Position numbers and translations under genes: made by a program. The notes under the pieces were generated by a model. It had not been told where the DNA came from, searched no databases, and worked only from the letters and a program-made list of their open reading frames with translations. Of a stretch of 64,000 nt of DNA, positions 44,930 to 53,624 are shown piece after piece. Each line of letters starts with the position of its first letter. Positions within the stretch are counted from its first letter, which is position 1. This stretch comes from Streptomyces sp. NRRL S-244 (lineage in GTDB: Bacteria > Actinomycetota > Actinomycetes > Streptomycetales > Streptomycetaceae), in the NCBI RefSeq assembly GCF_000717915.1, contig NZ_JOCX01000013.1:62001-126000 (forward strand), written 5' to 3'.

Positions 44930-45886
44930 GTGCGACGCACCGCCCCCCTGCTCGCCCTCTGCCTGGCCGCCACCGGGCTCGCCGCCTGCACCGCGGCCGA
45001 CACCACGCCCCCCGCCGCCCCCGCAGGGATCACCGCACAGGCCGGCAGCGCCACCTCCGTGCACGTCATGTGGCGGGCGGCGGCCCCGGCCGACGCGGTG
45101 ACCAACTACCAGGTCTTCCAGGCGGGCCGGCTGGTGCGCGAACTCCCGGCCGACAAGACGATGGTGGACATCACCGGCCTCACCCCGCAGACCGGCTACG
45201 CCTTCACGGTCCGGGCCCGGGACGCCGCCGGGAACACCTCCGCCCCGAGCGCCTCCGCCGAAGCCACCACCCCGGCCGCCAAGGCCGAGGACCGCCAGGC
45301 CCCCACCGCCCCCGCCCGCACCACCGGCCGGGCGGACGGGCCCCGGTCCGCCACGCTGTCCTGGGCCGCGGCGAGCGACGACACCGGCGTGACTGCGTAC
45401 GACGTCTACCAGGGCGGCATCCGCATCCACACGGCCGGCCCCGGCGAGACCGGCACCACCCTGACCGGCCTACAGCCGGACACCGTCTACACCTTCACCG
45501 TCCGGGCCCGCGACGGCGCGGACAACTCCTCCCCCGACGGCCCGGCGGTGGACGTGACCACCCCGCCCTCCGCCGGGCAGGGCCCGGGCACCGCGCCCTC
45601 CGAATTCACCGCGACCGCCTCCCCCGGCGCCGTCACGCTGACCTGGACCGCCCCGGACACCGGCCGTCCGACCGCCGAGTACGAACTCCACGTCAACGGA
45701 CGGCCCGTCACCGTCATCCAGTTCGGCGCCGGAGCCGTGCCCGCGTCCGGAGCCGCCGGGGTGGAACACCGGCTCACGGTGACCGAGCCGGCCGGCACGC
45801 GGTGGACCCTCAAGCTGCGCGCCCGGCTGCCGGACGGCAATTGGGGAGCCTTCTCCGCGGAGCGCAGCATCGTACTCGTGGCATGA
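44930..45886 (+). CDS. Lipoprotein with three fibronectin type III domains
   Basis: 318 residues from GTG 44930 (GAGGAAGG upstream). Lipoprotein signal with lipobox LAAC (Cys about 20), then three FN3 domains (about 28-105, 122-200 and 215-315). The first two share near-identical blocks (GYAFTVRARDAAGNTSAPS, TVYTFTVRARDGADNSSPDG). FN3 modules of this type are common linkers in actinobacterial chitinases and other glycan hydrolases, but no catalytic domain is present. A surface adhesion or scaffold role is likely. Confidence 0.82.
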   Translation: MRRTAPLLALCLAATGLAACTAADTTPPAAPAGITAQAGSATSVHVMWRAAAPADAVTNYQVFQAGRLVRELPADKTMVDITGLTPQTGYAFTVRARDAAGNTSAPSASAEATTPAAKAEDRQAPTAPARTTGRADGPRSATLSWAAASDDTGVTAYDVYQGGIRIHTAGPGETGTTLTGLQPDTVYTFTVRARDGADNSSPDGPAVDVTTPPSAGQGPGTAPSEFTATASPGAVTLTWTAPDTGRPTAEYELHVNGRPVTVIQFGAGAVPASGAAGVEHRLTVTEPAGTRWTLKLRARLPDGNWGAFSAERSIVLVA

Positions 45887-45970
45887 GGCGCACGGCCCGA
45901 CTCCGGGCAACGTGACGGCAATCCGAACGAAACGGCACGGCAGGGCAAGAAGATCGCGCACAATACACCC

Positions 45971-48073
45971 GTGTTCGGTGAGTACGCGTTCAACAGAAGA
46001 CGGCCGGATTCAGCGGAGCCCGACGGCGATCCCGAGCCGGCTCCCTGCGCCCCGCCGGGGAACCTGCCGCCCGACCAGGGAGGGTTCATCGGGCGGGAGA
46101 GCGAACTCGCCGAGCTGCACTGCCTGTTGCGCTCCCGCAGGCTGACCACCCTCACCGGGGTGGGCGGCGTCGGCAAGTCCCGCCTCGCCCTGAGGGCCGT
46201 CAGCGATCCCGAACAGGCCCGGCCCGACGGGGTCTGGTGGGTGGAACTCTCGCCCCTGCGCGACCCCGGCCTGCTCACGATGACCGTCGCCCACGCCGTG
46301 GGCCTCGCCGACCACTCCGCCCGCCCCCTCGACGAGGAGCTGTGCGCGTGGATGGCCGACAAGGAACTGCTCCTCGTCCTCGACACCTGCGAACACATGG
46401 TGGCCGAGTGCCGCCACCTCGTCGGTGAACTCTTGCAGTCCGCACCCGGGCTGACGGTCCTGGTCACCTCCCGGGAACCCCTCGACAGCCCCTGCGAGAA
46501 GGTCGTCGAGGTCTGCCCGCTGCCCTGCGACGGCCCCGAAAGCGACGCCCTCGCCCTGTTCCGCGCCCGGGCCGCGGCCGCGACCCCCGAGGCCGCGGCG
46601 GCCTTCGACGACCCCGGACGGGCGCGGCTCGCGGCCGAGGTGTGCCGCCGCCTCGACGGGATCCCGCTCGCCCTGGAACTCGCCGGCGCCCGGCTGCGGC
46701 TGTGGACCCTGGAGCAGATGGCGCAGCGCCTCGGCACGCGCTTCGCCGTGCTGTCCGACAACGGGCCCGCCCTCCAGCCCCGGCACCGGACGATGCGGAC
46801 CGCGATCGGCTGGAGCCACGAGCTGTGCGAGCCGGTGGAACGGCTGCTGTGGGCCCGGCTGTCCGTCTTCACCGGGGACTTCGACGCCGCCGCCGCCCGG
46901 GCGGTGTGCTCGGGCGGCCCGCTGCCCGCCTCCCGGGTGGAGCGGGTGCTGGCGGGCCTGGTCGCGAAGTCCGTCGTACGGCGCACCCTGGAGCGGGGGG
47001 CGGGCGCCCGCTACCGGATGCTGGACACCATCCGCGAGTACGGCCACGACTGGCTGACCGAGCTCGGCGAGGTACAGACCGTCGCCGACCGGCACGCCCA
47101 CTGGTACGCCGCGCTCTGCCAGGCCGCCGACCGGGGCTGGATGAGCCCGGACCAGGTGGACTGGTACCGCAGGATGACCGCCGAGCACGCACAGCTGCGC
47201 ACGGCGCTGGAACACCTCCTCGGCGCGGACCCGGCGGCCGCGCTGGAGATGGCCGGGGCCCTGTGGTTCTTCTGGTTCTCGTGCGGGCACGTCCACGAAG
47301 GGCGGGGCTTCCTGGAACGGGCCCTGCGGACGGCCCCGGGCACCGGCGCCGCGTACACCCAGGCCCTGTGGGCCCTCGGGCTGACCGCCCTGCTCCAGGG
47401 GGACATGGACGCGGCCCGGGAGCTGGGCGCGGAGTGCACCCGCGCGGCGGCCCGGCTGGCGGATCCCGAGCCGGAGCTGCGCGCGGCGTATCTGCACGGG
47501 GTGTCGGTGCTGATGCCCGGGGACCCCGTACGGGCGCTGGAGCTGGCCGGGCCCCGGGCACGGGCCGGCCACGGCGGCCGGACCAGCGGCCCGGGCTGGC
47601 TGCTGTGCCGGCTGGCCACCGGCTACGCCCTGTGTGACCTGCAGCGCTTCGAGGAGGCCGCGGAGGAGGCCCGGGGGCTGCGCGAGGCCTGCGCGGAGCT
47701 GGGCGAGCGCTGGCTGCGGGCGTACGCGGACTACGTGCTGGCGGTCGCGGCGCTCGGGCTCGGCCACCACGGGGAGGCGGCACGCCACGTACGGGCGATG
47801 CTCTCCGGGAAGCGGCTGCTGGGCGACCGGTTCGGGATCGCGCTCGGCCTGGACGTCCTCGCGGCGGCGGTGGCGGCGCTGGGCGACGGAGAACTCGCGG
47901 CGCGGCTGCTGGGCACCGGGCACGCCTGGTGGCGCACGGTCGGCCGGCCGCAGATGGGCTCACCCTCGCTGACGGCCTTGCGGGACCGGGGCGAGCGGCA
48001 GGCCCGGGCGGCGATCGGCGACGAGGCCTACGAGGCCGCGTTCCTGGGCGGAACCGCGGCGTCCACCAGCTGA
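45971..48073 (+). CDS. STAND-type (AfsR/LuxR-like) ATPase without visible DNA-binding domain
   Basis: 700 residues from GTG 45971. The NB-ARC-like core has FIGRESELAEL, Walker A GVGGVGKS (about 65-72), Walker B LLLVLDTCEH and sensor motif VTSREPLD, then the winged-helix segment of STAND proteins. From about 400 there are TPR-like helices (ALEMAGALWFFWF, RFEEAAEEARGLREACAEL). Neither the N-terminal SARP/OmpR domain nor a C-terminal LuxR helix-turn-helix is seen, so it may act through partner proteins. Followed by a terminator hairpin over its stop codon. Confidence 0.8.
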   Translation: MFGEYAFNRRRPDSAEPDGDPEPAPCAPPGNLPPDQGGFIGRESELAELHCLLRSRRLTTLTGVGGVGKSRLALRAVSDPEQARPDGVWWVELSPLRDPGLLTMTVAHAVGLADHSARPLDEELCAWMADKELLLVLDTCEHMVAECRHLVGELLQSAPGLTVLVTSREPLDSPCEKVVEVCPLPCDGPESDALALFRARAAAATPEAAAAFDDPGRARLAAEVCRRLDGIPLALELAGARLRLWTLEQMAQRLGTRFAVLSDNGPALQPRHRTMRTAIGWSHELCEPVERLLWARLSVFTGDFDAAAARAVCSGGPLPASRVERVLAGLVAKSVVRRTLERGAGARYRMLDTIREYGHDWLTELGEVQTVADRHAHWYAALCQAADRGWMSPDQVDWYRRMTAEHAQLRTALEHLLGADPAAALEMAGALWFFWFSCGHVHEGRGFLERALRTAPGTGAAYTQALWALGLTALLQGDMDAARELGAECTRAAARLADPEPELRAAYLHGVSVLMPGDPVRALELAGPRARAGHGGRTSGPGWLLCRLATGYALCDLQRFEEAAEEARGLREACAELGERWLRAYADYVLAVAALGLGHHGEAARHVRAMLSGKRLLGDRFGIALGLDVLAAAVAALGDGELAARLLGTGHAWWRTVGRPQMGSPSLTALRDRGERQARAAIGDEAYEAAFLGGTAASTS

Positions 48074-48087
48074 ACTCCAGCTGGTGG
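48063..48087 (+). terminator. Hairpin covering the stop codon of the STAND gene
   Basis: A perfect 10-bp stem CCACCAGCTG/CAGCTGGTGG with loop AACTC. The TGA stop is inside it. A second hairpin CTCCCGT-CAGT-ACGGGAG follows at 48106-48123. Confidence 0.7.
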
Positions 48088-48217
48088 GGCCGCGTAACGT
48101 CGGGGCTCCCGTCAGTACGGGAGGGGTCTGCCCGACGGTGTGCGCAGGTCCAGGTCTCGTGGTGCCGGCTTGGGGACGGGCTTGCGGATCAGCTGCTGGC
48201 GCATGCGGCCTCCTAGC

Positions 48218-48403
48218 TCAGACCAGGGCCGGGCGGCGGGGTTCCACCGCGCGGCCGTCGGGGAGCAGCTCACCGGTGTCATCGAAGACCACCAGGCCGT
48301 TGCAGAGCAGGCTCCAGCCCTGTTCGGGGCGGAAGGCCACGGTGCGGGCGGCGTCGTGATCGGCGCTGTCGGCGGACGGGCAGGGGGGCTGGTGGGAGCA
48401 CAT
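48218..48403 (-). CDS. DUF5999-type small protein
   Basis: 61 residues, MCSHQPPCPSADSADHDAA, then VAFRPEQGWSLLCNGLVVFD. This is the small conserved streptomycete protein family annotated DUF5999, with Cys/His residues at the N terminus that could bind metal. GAGGAGG lies directly upstream of ATG 48403. Function unknown. Confidence 0.85.
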   Translation of the reverse strand: MCSHQPPCPSADSADHDAARTVAFRPEQGWSLLCNGLVVFDDTGELLPDGRAVEPRRPALV

Positions 48404-48772
48404 GGCGCACCTCCTCGCAGTGTGGGGCGGGAGGGCCGGTGGTCACCCGGTCGAATCCGCGATCCACGGTGGCGGTGAGTATTGCTGATCGCCGCCCCCG
48501 GACGGAACCCATATTCGTGGTCCAGTTCAGGGTGTGTATGCCCGCTCACCATGCGCTCATGCCCGGTATTCGGATCGTTCACCCGACACCCCTTGGAGGG
48601 GGCGGCCACGGGGGTCCCGGCGGTGTTCGCGGCGCGTACGGGCGTGGCCGGGATCACGTTCGGCGCGGGGCCGTTGACCGGCTGCCGCGGGCGTGGGCCG
48701 CGGGCCGGGCGGGCTAGGGTGCCGGTGATCACCGATCGCCCGGTGGTCACCGCGAGACCCGAGGAGAGATCC
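48404..48772. other. Intergenic region with palindromes
   Basis: 369 bp between two divergent genes with no convincing coding sequence. It contains a perfect palindrome GGTGATCACC (48723-48732), a related GGTGGTCACC close by, and a TAGGGT -10-like box near 48714. These may be control sites for the downstream LppU-like gene. Confidence 0.5.
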
Positions 48773-49543
48773 GTGGCCACTCCGCCACCGCAGCACGGCG
48801 CCGGCCCGTACCACCCGTACCACCACCCGTCCCACCCGTACGCCCCGCAGCAGGGCAGCCCCTACCCGTACGGCGTGCCGCCGCAGGCGGTCCCGTACGG
48901 CCACCAGCCGGTGCCGCAGGCCCCGTACGGATGCCGCGTGTGCGGGGCCCAGCCGGCGGTGCAGGCCACCGTGCGGGGGCACCAGGGCATGCTCGTCCTG
49001 ATGCGGTTCCTGCGCCAGGAGGGGCCGTTCTGCCGCGACTGCGGGCTCGCGACCTACCGCAAGATGTCCGCGGACACGCTGTGGCAGGGCTGGTGGGGCC
49101 CGCTGTCGGTCTTCATCACTCCCGTCACCCTGCTGATGAACCTCGGCGCGCGGGCGCGCTTCCTCAAACTCGCTCCCCCGGCGGGCGCCATCGTGCCCTC
49201 GCTGAACCCCGGCAAGCCGCTGTGGCGCCGGCCGTCGGCGCTGCTCTTCCTGGTGCCGATGGTGCTCCTCGCCTTCGCGCCTCCCGTCCTCGTGCTGCTG
49301 GGCCTGATGGTCGGGGGCGACGAGCTGCCGACCGGCCCGGCCATCGGGACGTGCGTGCGCGATGCGGACAAGCTGCGCAACGAGAAGCTGGTGCCGGAAG
49401 CCTGCGGTTCCCCGCTGGCCAAGTACCTGGTCACCAAGGAGCGGGGCACCGGCGGCGCGGACTGCGCGGACGGCGATCTGATCAGCGTCCCCGACAAGTG
49501 GGTCGAGGGCGCCCACTCGCTGTGCCTCACGCCCGTGCACTGA
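48773..49543 (+). CDS. Zinc-ribbon membrane protein of the LppU/SCO3897 type
   Basis: 256 residues from GTG 48773 (GAGGAG upstream). A Pro/Tyr/His-rich N terminus (about 1-50) is followed by a CxxC..CxxC zinc ribbon (CRVCG, FCRDCG), then membrane helices (LSVFITPVTLLMNLG and LLFLVPMVLLAFAPPVLVL). An extracytoplasmic C-terminal domain with four Cys follows (GTCVRD, EACGS, ADCADG, SLCLTP), as in LppU-like proteins. The role is unknown. Confidence 0.7.
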   Translation: MATPPPQHGAGPYHPYHHPSHPYAPQQGSPYPYGVPPQAVPYGHQPVPQAPYGCRVCGAQPAVQATVRGHQGMLVLMRFLRQEGPFCRDCGLATYRKMSADTLWQGWWGPLSVFITPVTLLMNLGARARFLKLAPPAGAIVPSLNPGKPLWRRPSALLFLVPMVLLAFAPPVLVLLGLMVGGDELPTGPAIGTCVRDADKLRNEKLVPEACGSPLAKYLVTKERGTGGADCADGDLISVPDKWVEGAHSLCLTPVH

Positions 49544-49563
49544 CGGACTCCCGCGTGAGGCAC
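49522..49563. terminator. Bidirectional hairpin between convergent genes
   Basis: A perfect 11-bp stem GTGCCTCACGC/GCGTGAGGCAC with a 20-nt loop. It begins inside the last codons of the LppU-like gene and ends 14 nt before the acyl-CoA dehydrogenase stop. Confidence 0.65.
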
Positions 49564-49576
49564 GGCGCGCGAGCGG

Positions 49577-50809
49577 CTAGCGGATCGGCATCTGCGAGAT
49601 CGTGCGGGCGATCACCAGCCGCTGGATCTCGCTGGTGCCCTCGAAGATGGTGTAGATCGCGCTGTCGCGGTGCATGCGCTCCACCGGGTACTCGCGGGTG
49701 AAGCCGTTGCCGCCGAGGATCTGGACCGCCTGGGCGGTGACCTTCTTGGCCACCTCGCTCGCGAACAGCTTCGACATGGAGCCCTCCGCCGAGGTGAAGG
49801 GCTTGCCCGCGACCGCCATCCAGGAGGCCCGCCACACGAGCAGCCGGGCCGCGTCGATGGAGGTCCGCATGTCGGCGAGCTGGAAGGCCACGCCCTGGTT
49901 GTCGATGATCGGACGGCCGAACTGCGTGCGGGTCTTGGCGTAGTCGAGGGCCACCTCGTACGCGGCGCGCGCCGTGCCGACGGCCATGGCCCCGACGGCC
50001 GGGCGGGAGGCCTCGAAGGTGGCCATGGCCGCGTTCTTCACCCGCTCGCCGGCGCCGCCGGCCTTGGCCCGCTCGTGGGCCCGCGCGAGCCGCTCGTCCA
50101 GCTTCTCCTTGCCGCCGAGCAGGCAGGACCCGGGGACGCGGACGTCCTCCAGGACCACCTCGGCGGTGTGCGAGGCGCGGATGCCGTGCTTCTTGAACTT
50201 CTGGCCCTGGGACAGGCCCGGGGTGTTCGGCGGCACGATGAACGAGGCGTGGCCCTTGGTGCCGAGCTCGGGGTCGACGACGGCGACGACGATGTGGACG
50301 TTGGCGATGCCGCCGTTGGTCGCCCAGGTCTTGGTGCCGTTGAGCACCCACTCGTCCTTGGCCTGGTCGTAGACGGCGCGGGTCCGCATCGAGCCGACGT
50401 CGGAACCGGCGTCCGGCTCGGAGGAGCAGAAGGCGGCGACCTTCACGTCGTCCGGAGTGCCGTACATCTGCGGGATCCAGGTCCCGATCTGCTCCTCGGT
50501 GCCGTTGGCGACGACGCCGATGGCGGCGAGCCCGGTGCCCACGATCGACAGGGCGATGCCCGCGTCGCCCCAGAACAGTTCCTCCATGGCCATCGGGATG
50601 CCGAGGCCGGTAGGGTCGAAGAACTGCTGGGCGTAGAAGTCGAGCGAGTAGATGCCGACCTTCGCGGCCTCCTGGATGACGGGCCACGGAGTCTCTTCGC
50701 GCTCGTCCCATTCCGCGGCGGCGGGCCGGATCACATCGGCCGCGAAGCCGTGGATCCAGTCGCGTACCTGCTTCTGGTCGTCATTGAGCTCCATGGTGAA
50801 CTCCGCCAT
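49577..50809 (-). CDS. Acyl-CoA dehydrogenase
   Basis: 410 residues, FAD-dependent acyl-CoA dehydrogenase fold. The N-terminal helical domain opens with MELNDDQKQVRDWIHGFAAD. FCSSEPDAGSDVGSM is the FAD/substrate block and NGTKTWATNGG the middle domain. QILGGNGFTREYPVERMHRD and the catalytic Glu in IYTIFEGTSEIQR close the C-terminal domain. ATG 50809 has GGAGGGG upstream; the longer open frame to 50869 lacks one. Divergent from a TetR gene with two operators between, so probably induced by acyl-CoAs of a degradation pathway. Confidence 0.93.
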   Translation of the reverse strand: MAEFTMELNDDQKQVRDWIHGFAADVIRPAAAEWDEREETPWPVIQEAAKVGIYSLDFYAQQFFDPTGLGIPMAMEELFWGDAGIALSIVGTGLAAIGVVANGTEEQIGTWIPQMYGTPDDVKVAAFCSSEPDAGSDVGSMRTRAVYDQAKDEWVLNGTKTWATNGGIANVHIVVAVVDPELGTKGHASFIVPPNTPGLSQGQKFKKHGIRASHTAEVVLEDVRVPGSCLLGGKEKLDERLARAHERAKAGGAGERVKNAAMATFEASRPAVGAMAVGTARAAYEVALDYAKTRTQFGRPIIDNQGVAFQLADMRTSIDAARLLVWRASWMAVAGKPFTSAEGSMSKLFASEVAKKVTAQAVQILGGNGFTREYPVERMHRDSAIYTIFEGTSEIQRLVIARTISQMPIR

Positions 50810-50839
50810 GTTCCCCTCCAGCTGTGCGTCCACCAGTGT

Positions 50840-50890
50840 GTTACTAGCGGTAACCCATACGGTGGCCACAGTCTGTTACCGACGAGTAAG
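50840..50890. promoter_or_regulatory. Two related TetR-type operators
   Basis: TTACTAGCGGTAA inside GTTAC-TAGCG-GTAAC (50840-50854), and in opposite orientation TTACTCGTCGGTAA (reverse strand of 50876-50889). They differ by one inserted base and one substitution and lie between the divergent acyl-CoA dehydrogenase and TetR genes. Paired sites suggest cooperative repression by the 51003-51647 product. Confidence 0.6.
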
Positions 50891-51002
50891 CACTGTCAAG
50901 CAGAGCCGTCCGCAGCGCAGCCGATTCGATCGCGAGGGTGTGCGGGGTGTTACGTTGCGTGGGCGTCACGCACCATCGCAAGGGCGGGGAGAGAAACACG
51001 TC

Positions 51003-51647
51003 ATGGAGACCACTCAGCAGGCCGGCGAACCGGGAGCGGCCGAGCGCCGCAGGCGGGAGCTGCTCGAAGCGGCCGACCGGGTCGTCCTCCGGGACGGCCC
51101 CAAGGCGTCCATGAACGCCATCGCGGCGGAGGCCGGCATCACCAAGCCGATCCTCTACCGGCACTTCGGCGACAAGGCGGGGCTCTACCAGGCCCTCGCC
51201 GTCCGGCACACCGACGCCCTGCTCGACTCGCTGCGGGCCGCGCTCGACGCCCCGGCCGAGCGCCGCAGCCGCGTGGAGTCCACCCTGGACACGTATCTCG
51301 CGGCCATCGAGGCCCGGCCACAGGTGTACCGGTTCCTGATGCACCCGGCCGAGGACTCGCACGCCGCCGAGCGGGGCTTCGACGTGGGCCTGCACTCGGC
51401 CCCGCTGCTGCGCCGGCTCGGCGAGGAGCTCGCCGACGTGATCGGCGAGCGCGTGGACCTCGGCCCCGGCGGCGAGCGCCTGGCCCGGATCTGGGGCCAC
51501 GGCATCGTCGGCATGATGCACGCCGCCGGCGACTGGTGGCTCGGCGAACGCCCGTGCGACCGCGCGGAGTTGGTCGCCGGGCTCACGGACCTGCTGTGGG
51601 GCCGGCTGGCCACGGCCGGCAACCGTGTGGACGGCCCGGGGTTCTGA
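51003..51647 (+). CDS. TetR-family regulator
   Basis: 214 residues. The HTH is MNAIAAEAGITKPILYRHFG (about 38-57), after a charged N-terminal helix (AERRRRELLEAADRVVLRDG). The C-terminal domain is of the TetR_C type associated with fatty-acid metabolism regulators. ATG 51003 follows GGGGAGAG. It likely represses the divergent acyl-CoA dehydrogenase and itself through the two palindromes at 50840-50890. Confidence 0.9.
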   Translation: METTQQAGEPGAAERRRRELLEAADRVVLRDGPKASMNAIAAEAGITKPILYRHFGDKAGLYQALAVRHTDALLDSLRAALDAPAERRSRVESTLDTYLAAIEARPQVYRFLMHPAEDSHAAERGFDVGLHSAPLLRRLGEELADVIGERVDLGPGGERLARIWGHGIVGMMHAAGDWWLGERPCDRAELVAGLTDLLWGRLATAGNRVDGPGF

Positions 51648-51668
51648 GAGCCGGCGCCGGGGCCGCGC

Positions 51669-52232
51669 TCAGTCCTGCGCGCCCCCGGCGGCCCGTGCGC
51701 CCCACTGCGTCTTGCGGATCGCCCGCCGCAGCCGCCTGGCGCGCAGCCCGGTGACCCGGTCCGCGTAGACCGTGCCGTCGAGGTGGTCGCACTCGTGCTG
51801 GAGGCAGCGCGCGAAGAACCCGGTGCCCTCGATCCGTACGGGCGCGCCGTCGGCGGTGACCCCCTCGACGACCGCGCGGTCGAAGCGGACCGTGCCCGCC
51901 TCCAGGCCGGGCAGCGACAGGCAGCCCTCGGGGCCGCGGAACTCGTCCCCGTCGGCCGCCACCAGACGCGGGTTGACGATGTGCCCGACGTGGCGCACGT
52001 CCTCGTCGTCGGGGCAGTCGTACACGAACACCCGTTGTCCGACGCCGATCTGGTTCGCGGCGAGGCCGACGCCCTCGGCGGCGTACATCGTCGCGAACAT
52101 GTCCTCGATGAGCCGGTCGAGGGCCGGGCCGAATGCGGTGACCTCCGCGCACGCCGAGTGGAGCACCGGGTCGCCCAGCAGGCTCATGGTGCGGACGAGG
52201 CCGGTGGTACCGGGGATGGGGCGCTGTCGCAT
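51669..52232 (-). CDS. def: Peptide deformylase
   Basis: 187 residues. All three class motifs are present: GVGLAANQIG (motif 1), EGCLSLPG (motif 2, Cys ligand) and QHECDHLDG (motif 3, HExxH). Removes the N-formyl group from nascent proteins in the cytoplasm, with Fe(II) or Zn. ATG 52232 gives the usual actinobacterial length; the upstream open frame is Pro/Arg-rich noise. Divergent from murT. Confidence 0.94.
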   Translation of the reverse strand: MRQRPIPGTTGLVRTMSLLGDPVLHSACAEVTAFGPALDRLIEDMFATMYAAEGVGLAANQIGVGQRVFVYDCPDDEDVRHVGHIVNPRLVAADGDEFRGPEGCLSLPGLEAGTVRFDRAVVEGVTADGAPVRIEGTGFFARCLQHECDHLDGTVYADRVTGLRARRLRRAIRKTQWGARAAGGAQD

Positions 52233-52293
52233 GGCCGTAAGCGTACGACGGGCGAATATATGAGGAGATCTGCGGCGCCCTGGGGCGCCGCGG

Positions 52294-52322
52294 TCAAGGC
52301 CCCGGCCGGTACTGGATAGGCT
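52294..52322 (+). promoter_or_regulatory. Candidate promoter of murT-gatD
   Basis: A TAGGCT -10 box (52317-52322) lies 17 nt after a weak TCAAGG -35 (52294-52299), about 33 nt upstream of the murT start. Immediately upstream is an 8-bp perfect hairpin (52272-52291). Confidence 0.4.
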
Positions 52323-52354
52323 GGGGCCGACCGACGCAAGGAGGACAAGGGACG

Positions 52355-53593
52355 ATGGCAGGCAACACAGAGCCGCTTTCGCCGCGGGCCAAGCTGGCCG
52401 TGACGGCGGGCAAGGCCGCGGCGGCGGTGTCGCGGGCCGCGGGACGCGGAAGCGGATCGGTGATCGGTGGCAAGGTCGCACTCAAACTCGACCCCGATCT
52501 TCTCGGAGCGCTCGCGCAGCATCTCGACGTCGTCCTCGTCTCCGCGACGAACGGCAAGACCACGACGACCCGGCTGATCGCCGAGGCCCTGCGGGCCAGC
52601 GGACCGGTCGTCTCCAACGCCCTCGGCGCGAACATGCCGGCCGGCATCACCTCCGCCCTCGCGGGCGGCTCGGACGCCAAGTACGGCGTCATCGAGGTGG
52701 ACGAGAAGTACCTCGCAGGAGTGGCCCGGGACGTCACCCCCAAGGTGATCGCCCTGCTGAACCTCTCCCGCGACCAGCTGGACCGCGCCGCCGAGACCCG
52801 CATGCTCGCGGAGAAGTGGCGCGAGGGCCTCCAGGGCTCCAAGGCCGTCATCGTCGCGAACTGCGACGACCCGCTCATCGTGTGGTCGGCCTCGTCCTCG
52901 CAGAACGTGGTGTGGGTCGCCGCCGGCCAGGAGTGGAAGGACGACGCCTGGTCGTGCCCCTCCTGCGGTGGCGTCATGCAGCGCCCCGGCGACGACTGGT
53001 TCTGCGGCGAGTGCGGTTTCCGGCGCCCGGCCCCGAGCTGGGTGCTGTCCGGGGACCACGTACTGGACCCGCACGGCTCGGCCTGGCCGATCCACCTCCA
53101 GCTGCCCGGCCGCGCCAACAAGGCGAACGCCGCCACCTCGGCCGCCGTGGCCGCCGTCTTCGGCGTCCCGCCGCAGGTCGCGCTGGAGCGGATGTACCAG
53201 GTGCAGGCCGTCGCCGGCCGCTACGACGTGGTGAACTTCCAGGGCCGCGAGCTGCGGCTGCTGCTCGCGAAGAACCCGGCGGGCTGGCTCGAAACGTTTT
53301 CGCTGATCGACCCGCCGCCGACCCCGGTGATCCTCTCGGTCAACGCGCGCGGTGCCGACGGCACGGACACCTCCTGGCTGTGGGACGTGGACTACCCGCG
53401 CCTGGCCGGCCACCCGATCTTCGTGATCGGCGACCGCAAGCTGGACCTGGCGGTCCGCCTGGAGGTCGCGGGCCTGGACTTCCGCGTGTGCGAGACCCTC
53501 GACGAGGCCGTGCAGCTGGCACCGCCCGGACAGATCGAGCTGATCGCCAACTACACCGCCTTCCAGGACGTGCGCCGCCGCGTCGGCAACTAG
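52355..53593 (+). CDS. murT: Lipid II isoglutaminyl synthase, Mur-ligase-like subunit
   Basis: 412 residues. The Mur-ligase ATP-binding motif is SATNGKTTTTRLI (about 64-76) and the middle-domain block EVDEKYL. An inserted zinc ribbon has four Cys (CPSCGG, CGECGF, about 207-230), and the C-terminal domain is DUF1727-like (ILSVNARGADGTDTSWLWD). MurT activates the D-glutamate alpha-carboxyl of lipid II with ATP, and GatD supplies ammonia for amidation of the peptidoglycan stem. AAGGAGG precedes ATG 52355. gatD follows after 31 nt. Confidence 0.92.
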   Translation: MAGNTEPLSPRAKLAVTAGKAAAAVSRAAGRGSGSVIGGKVALKLDPDLLGALAQHLDVVLVSATNGKTTTTRLIAEALRASGPVVSNALGANMPAGITSALAGGSDAKYGVIEVDEKYLAGVARDVTPKVIALLNLSRDQLDRAAETRMLAEKWREGLQGSKAVIVANCDDPLIVWSASSSQNVVWVAAGQEWKDDAWSCPSCGGVMQRPGDDWFCGECGFRRPAPSWVLSGDHVLDPHGSAWPIHLQLPGRANKANAATSAAVAAVFGVPPQVALERMYQVQAVAGRYDVVNFQGRELRLLLAKNPAGWLETFSLIDPPPTPVILSVNARGADGTDTSWLWDVDYPRLAGHPIFVIGDRKLDLAVRLEVAGLDFRVCETLDEAVQLAPPGQIELIANYTAFQDVRRRVGN

Positions 53594-53624
53594 AACTCTC
53601 ACCTGAACCGCAGAGGACAAGAGC

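Noticed and set aside
45971..48073. SARP or LuxR-type pathway activator of a biosynthetic cluster
   Set aside because: No DNA-binding domain visible at either end and no biosynthetic genes adjoining.
48439..48717. 92-residue plus-strand ORF in the intergenic region
   Set aside because: Arg/Gly-rich, no ribosome-binding site, no domain; looks random.
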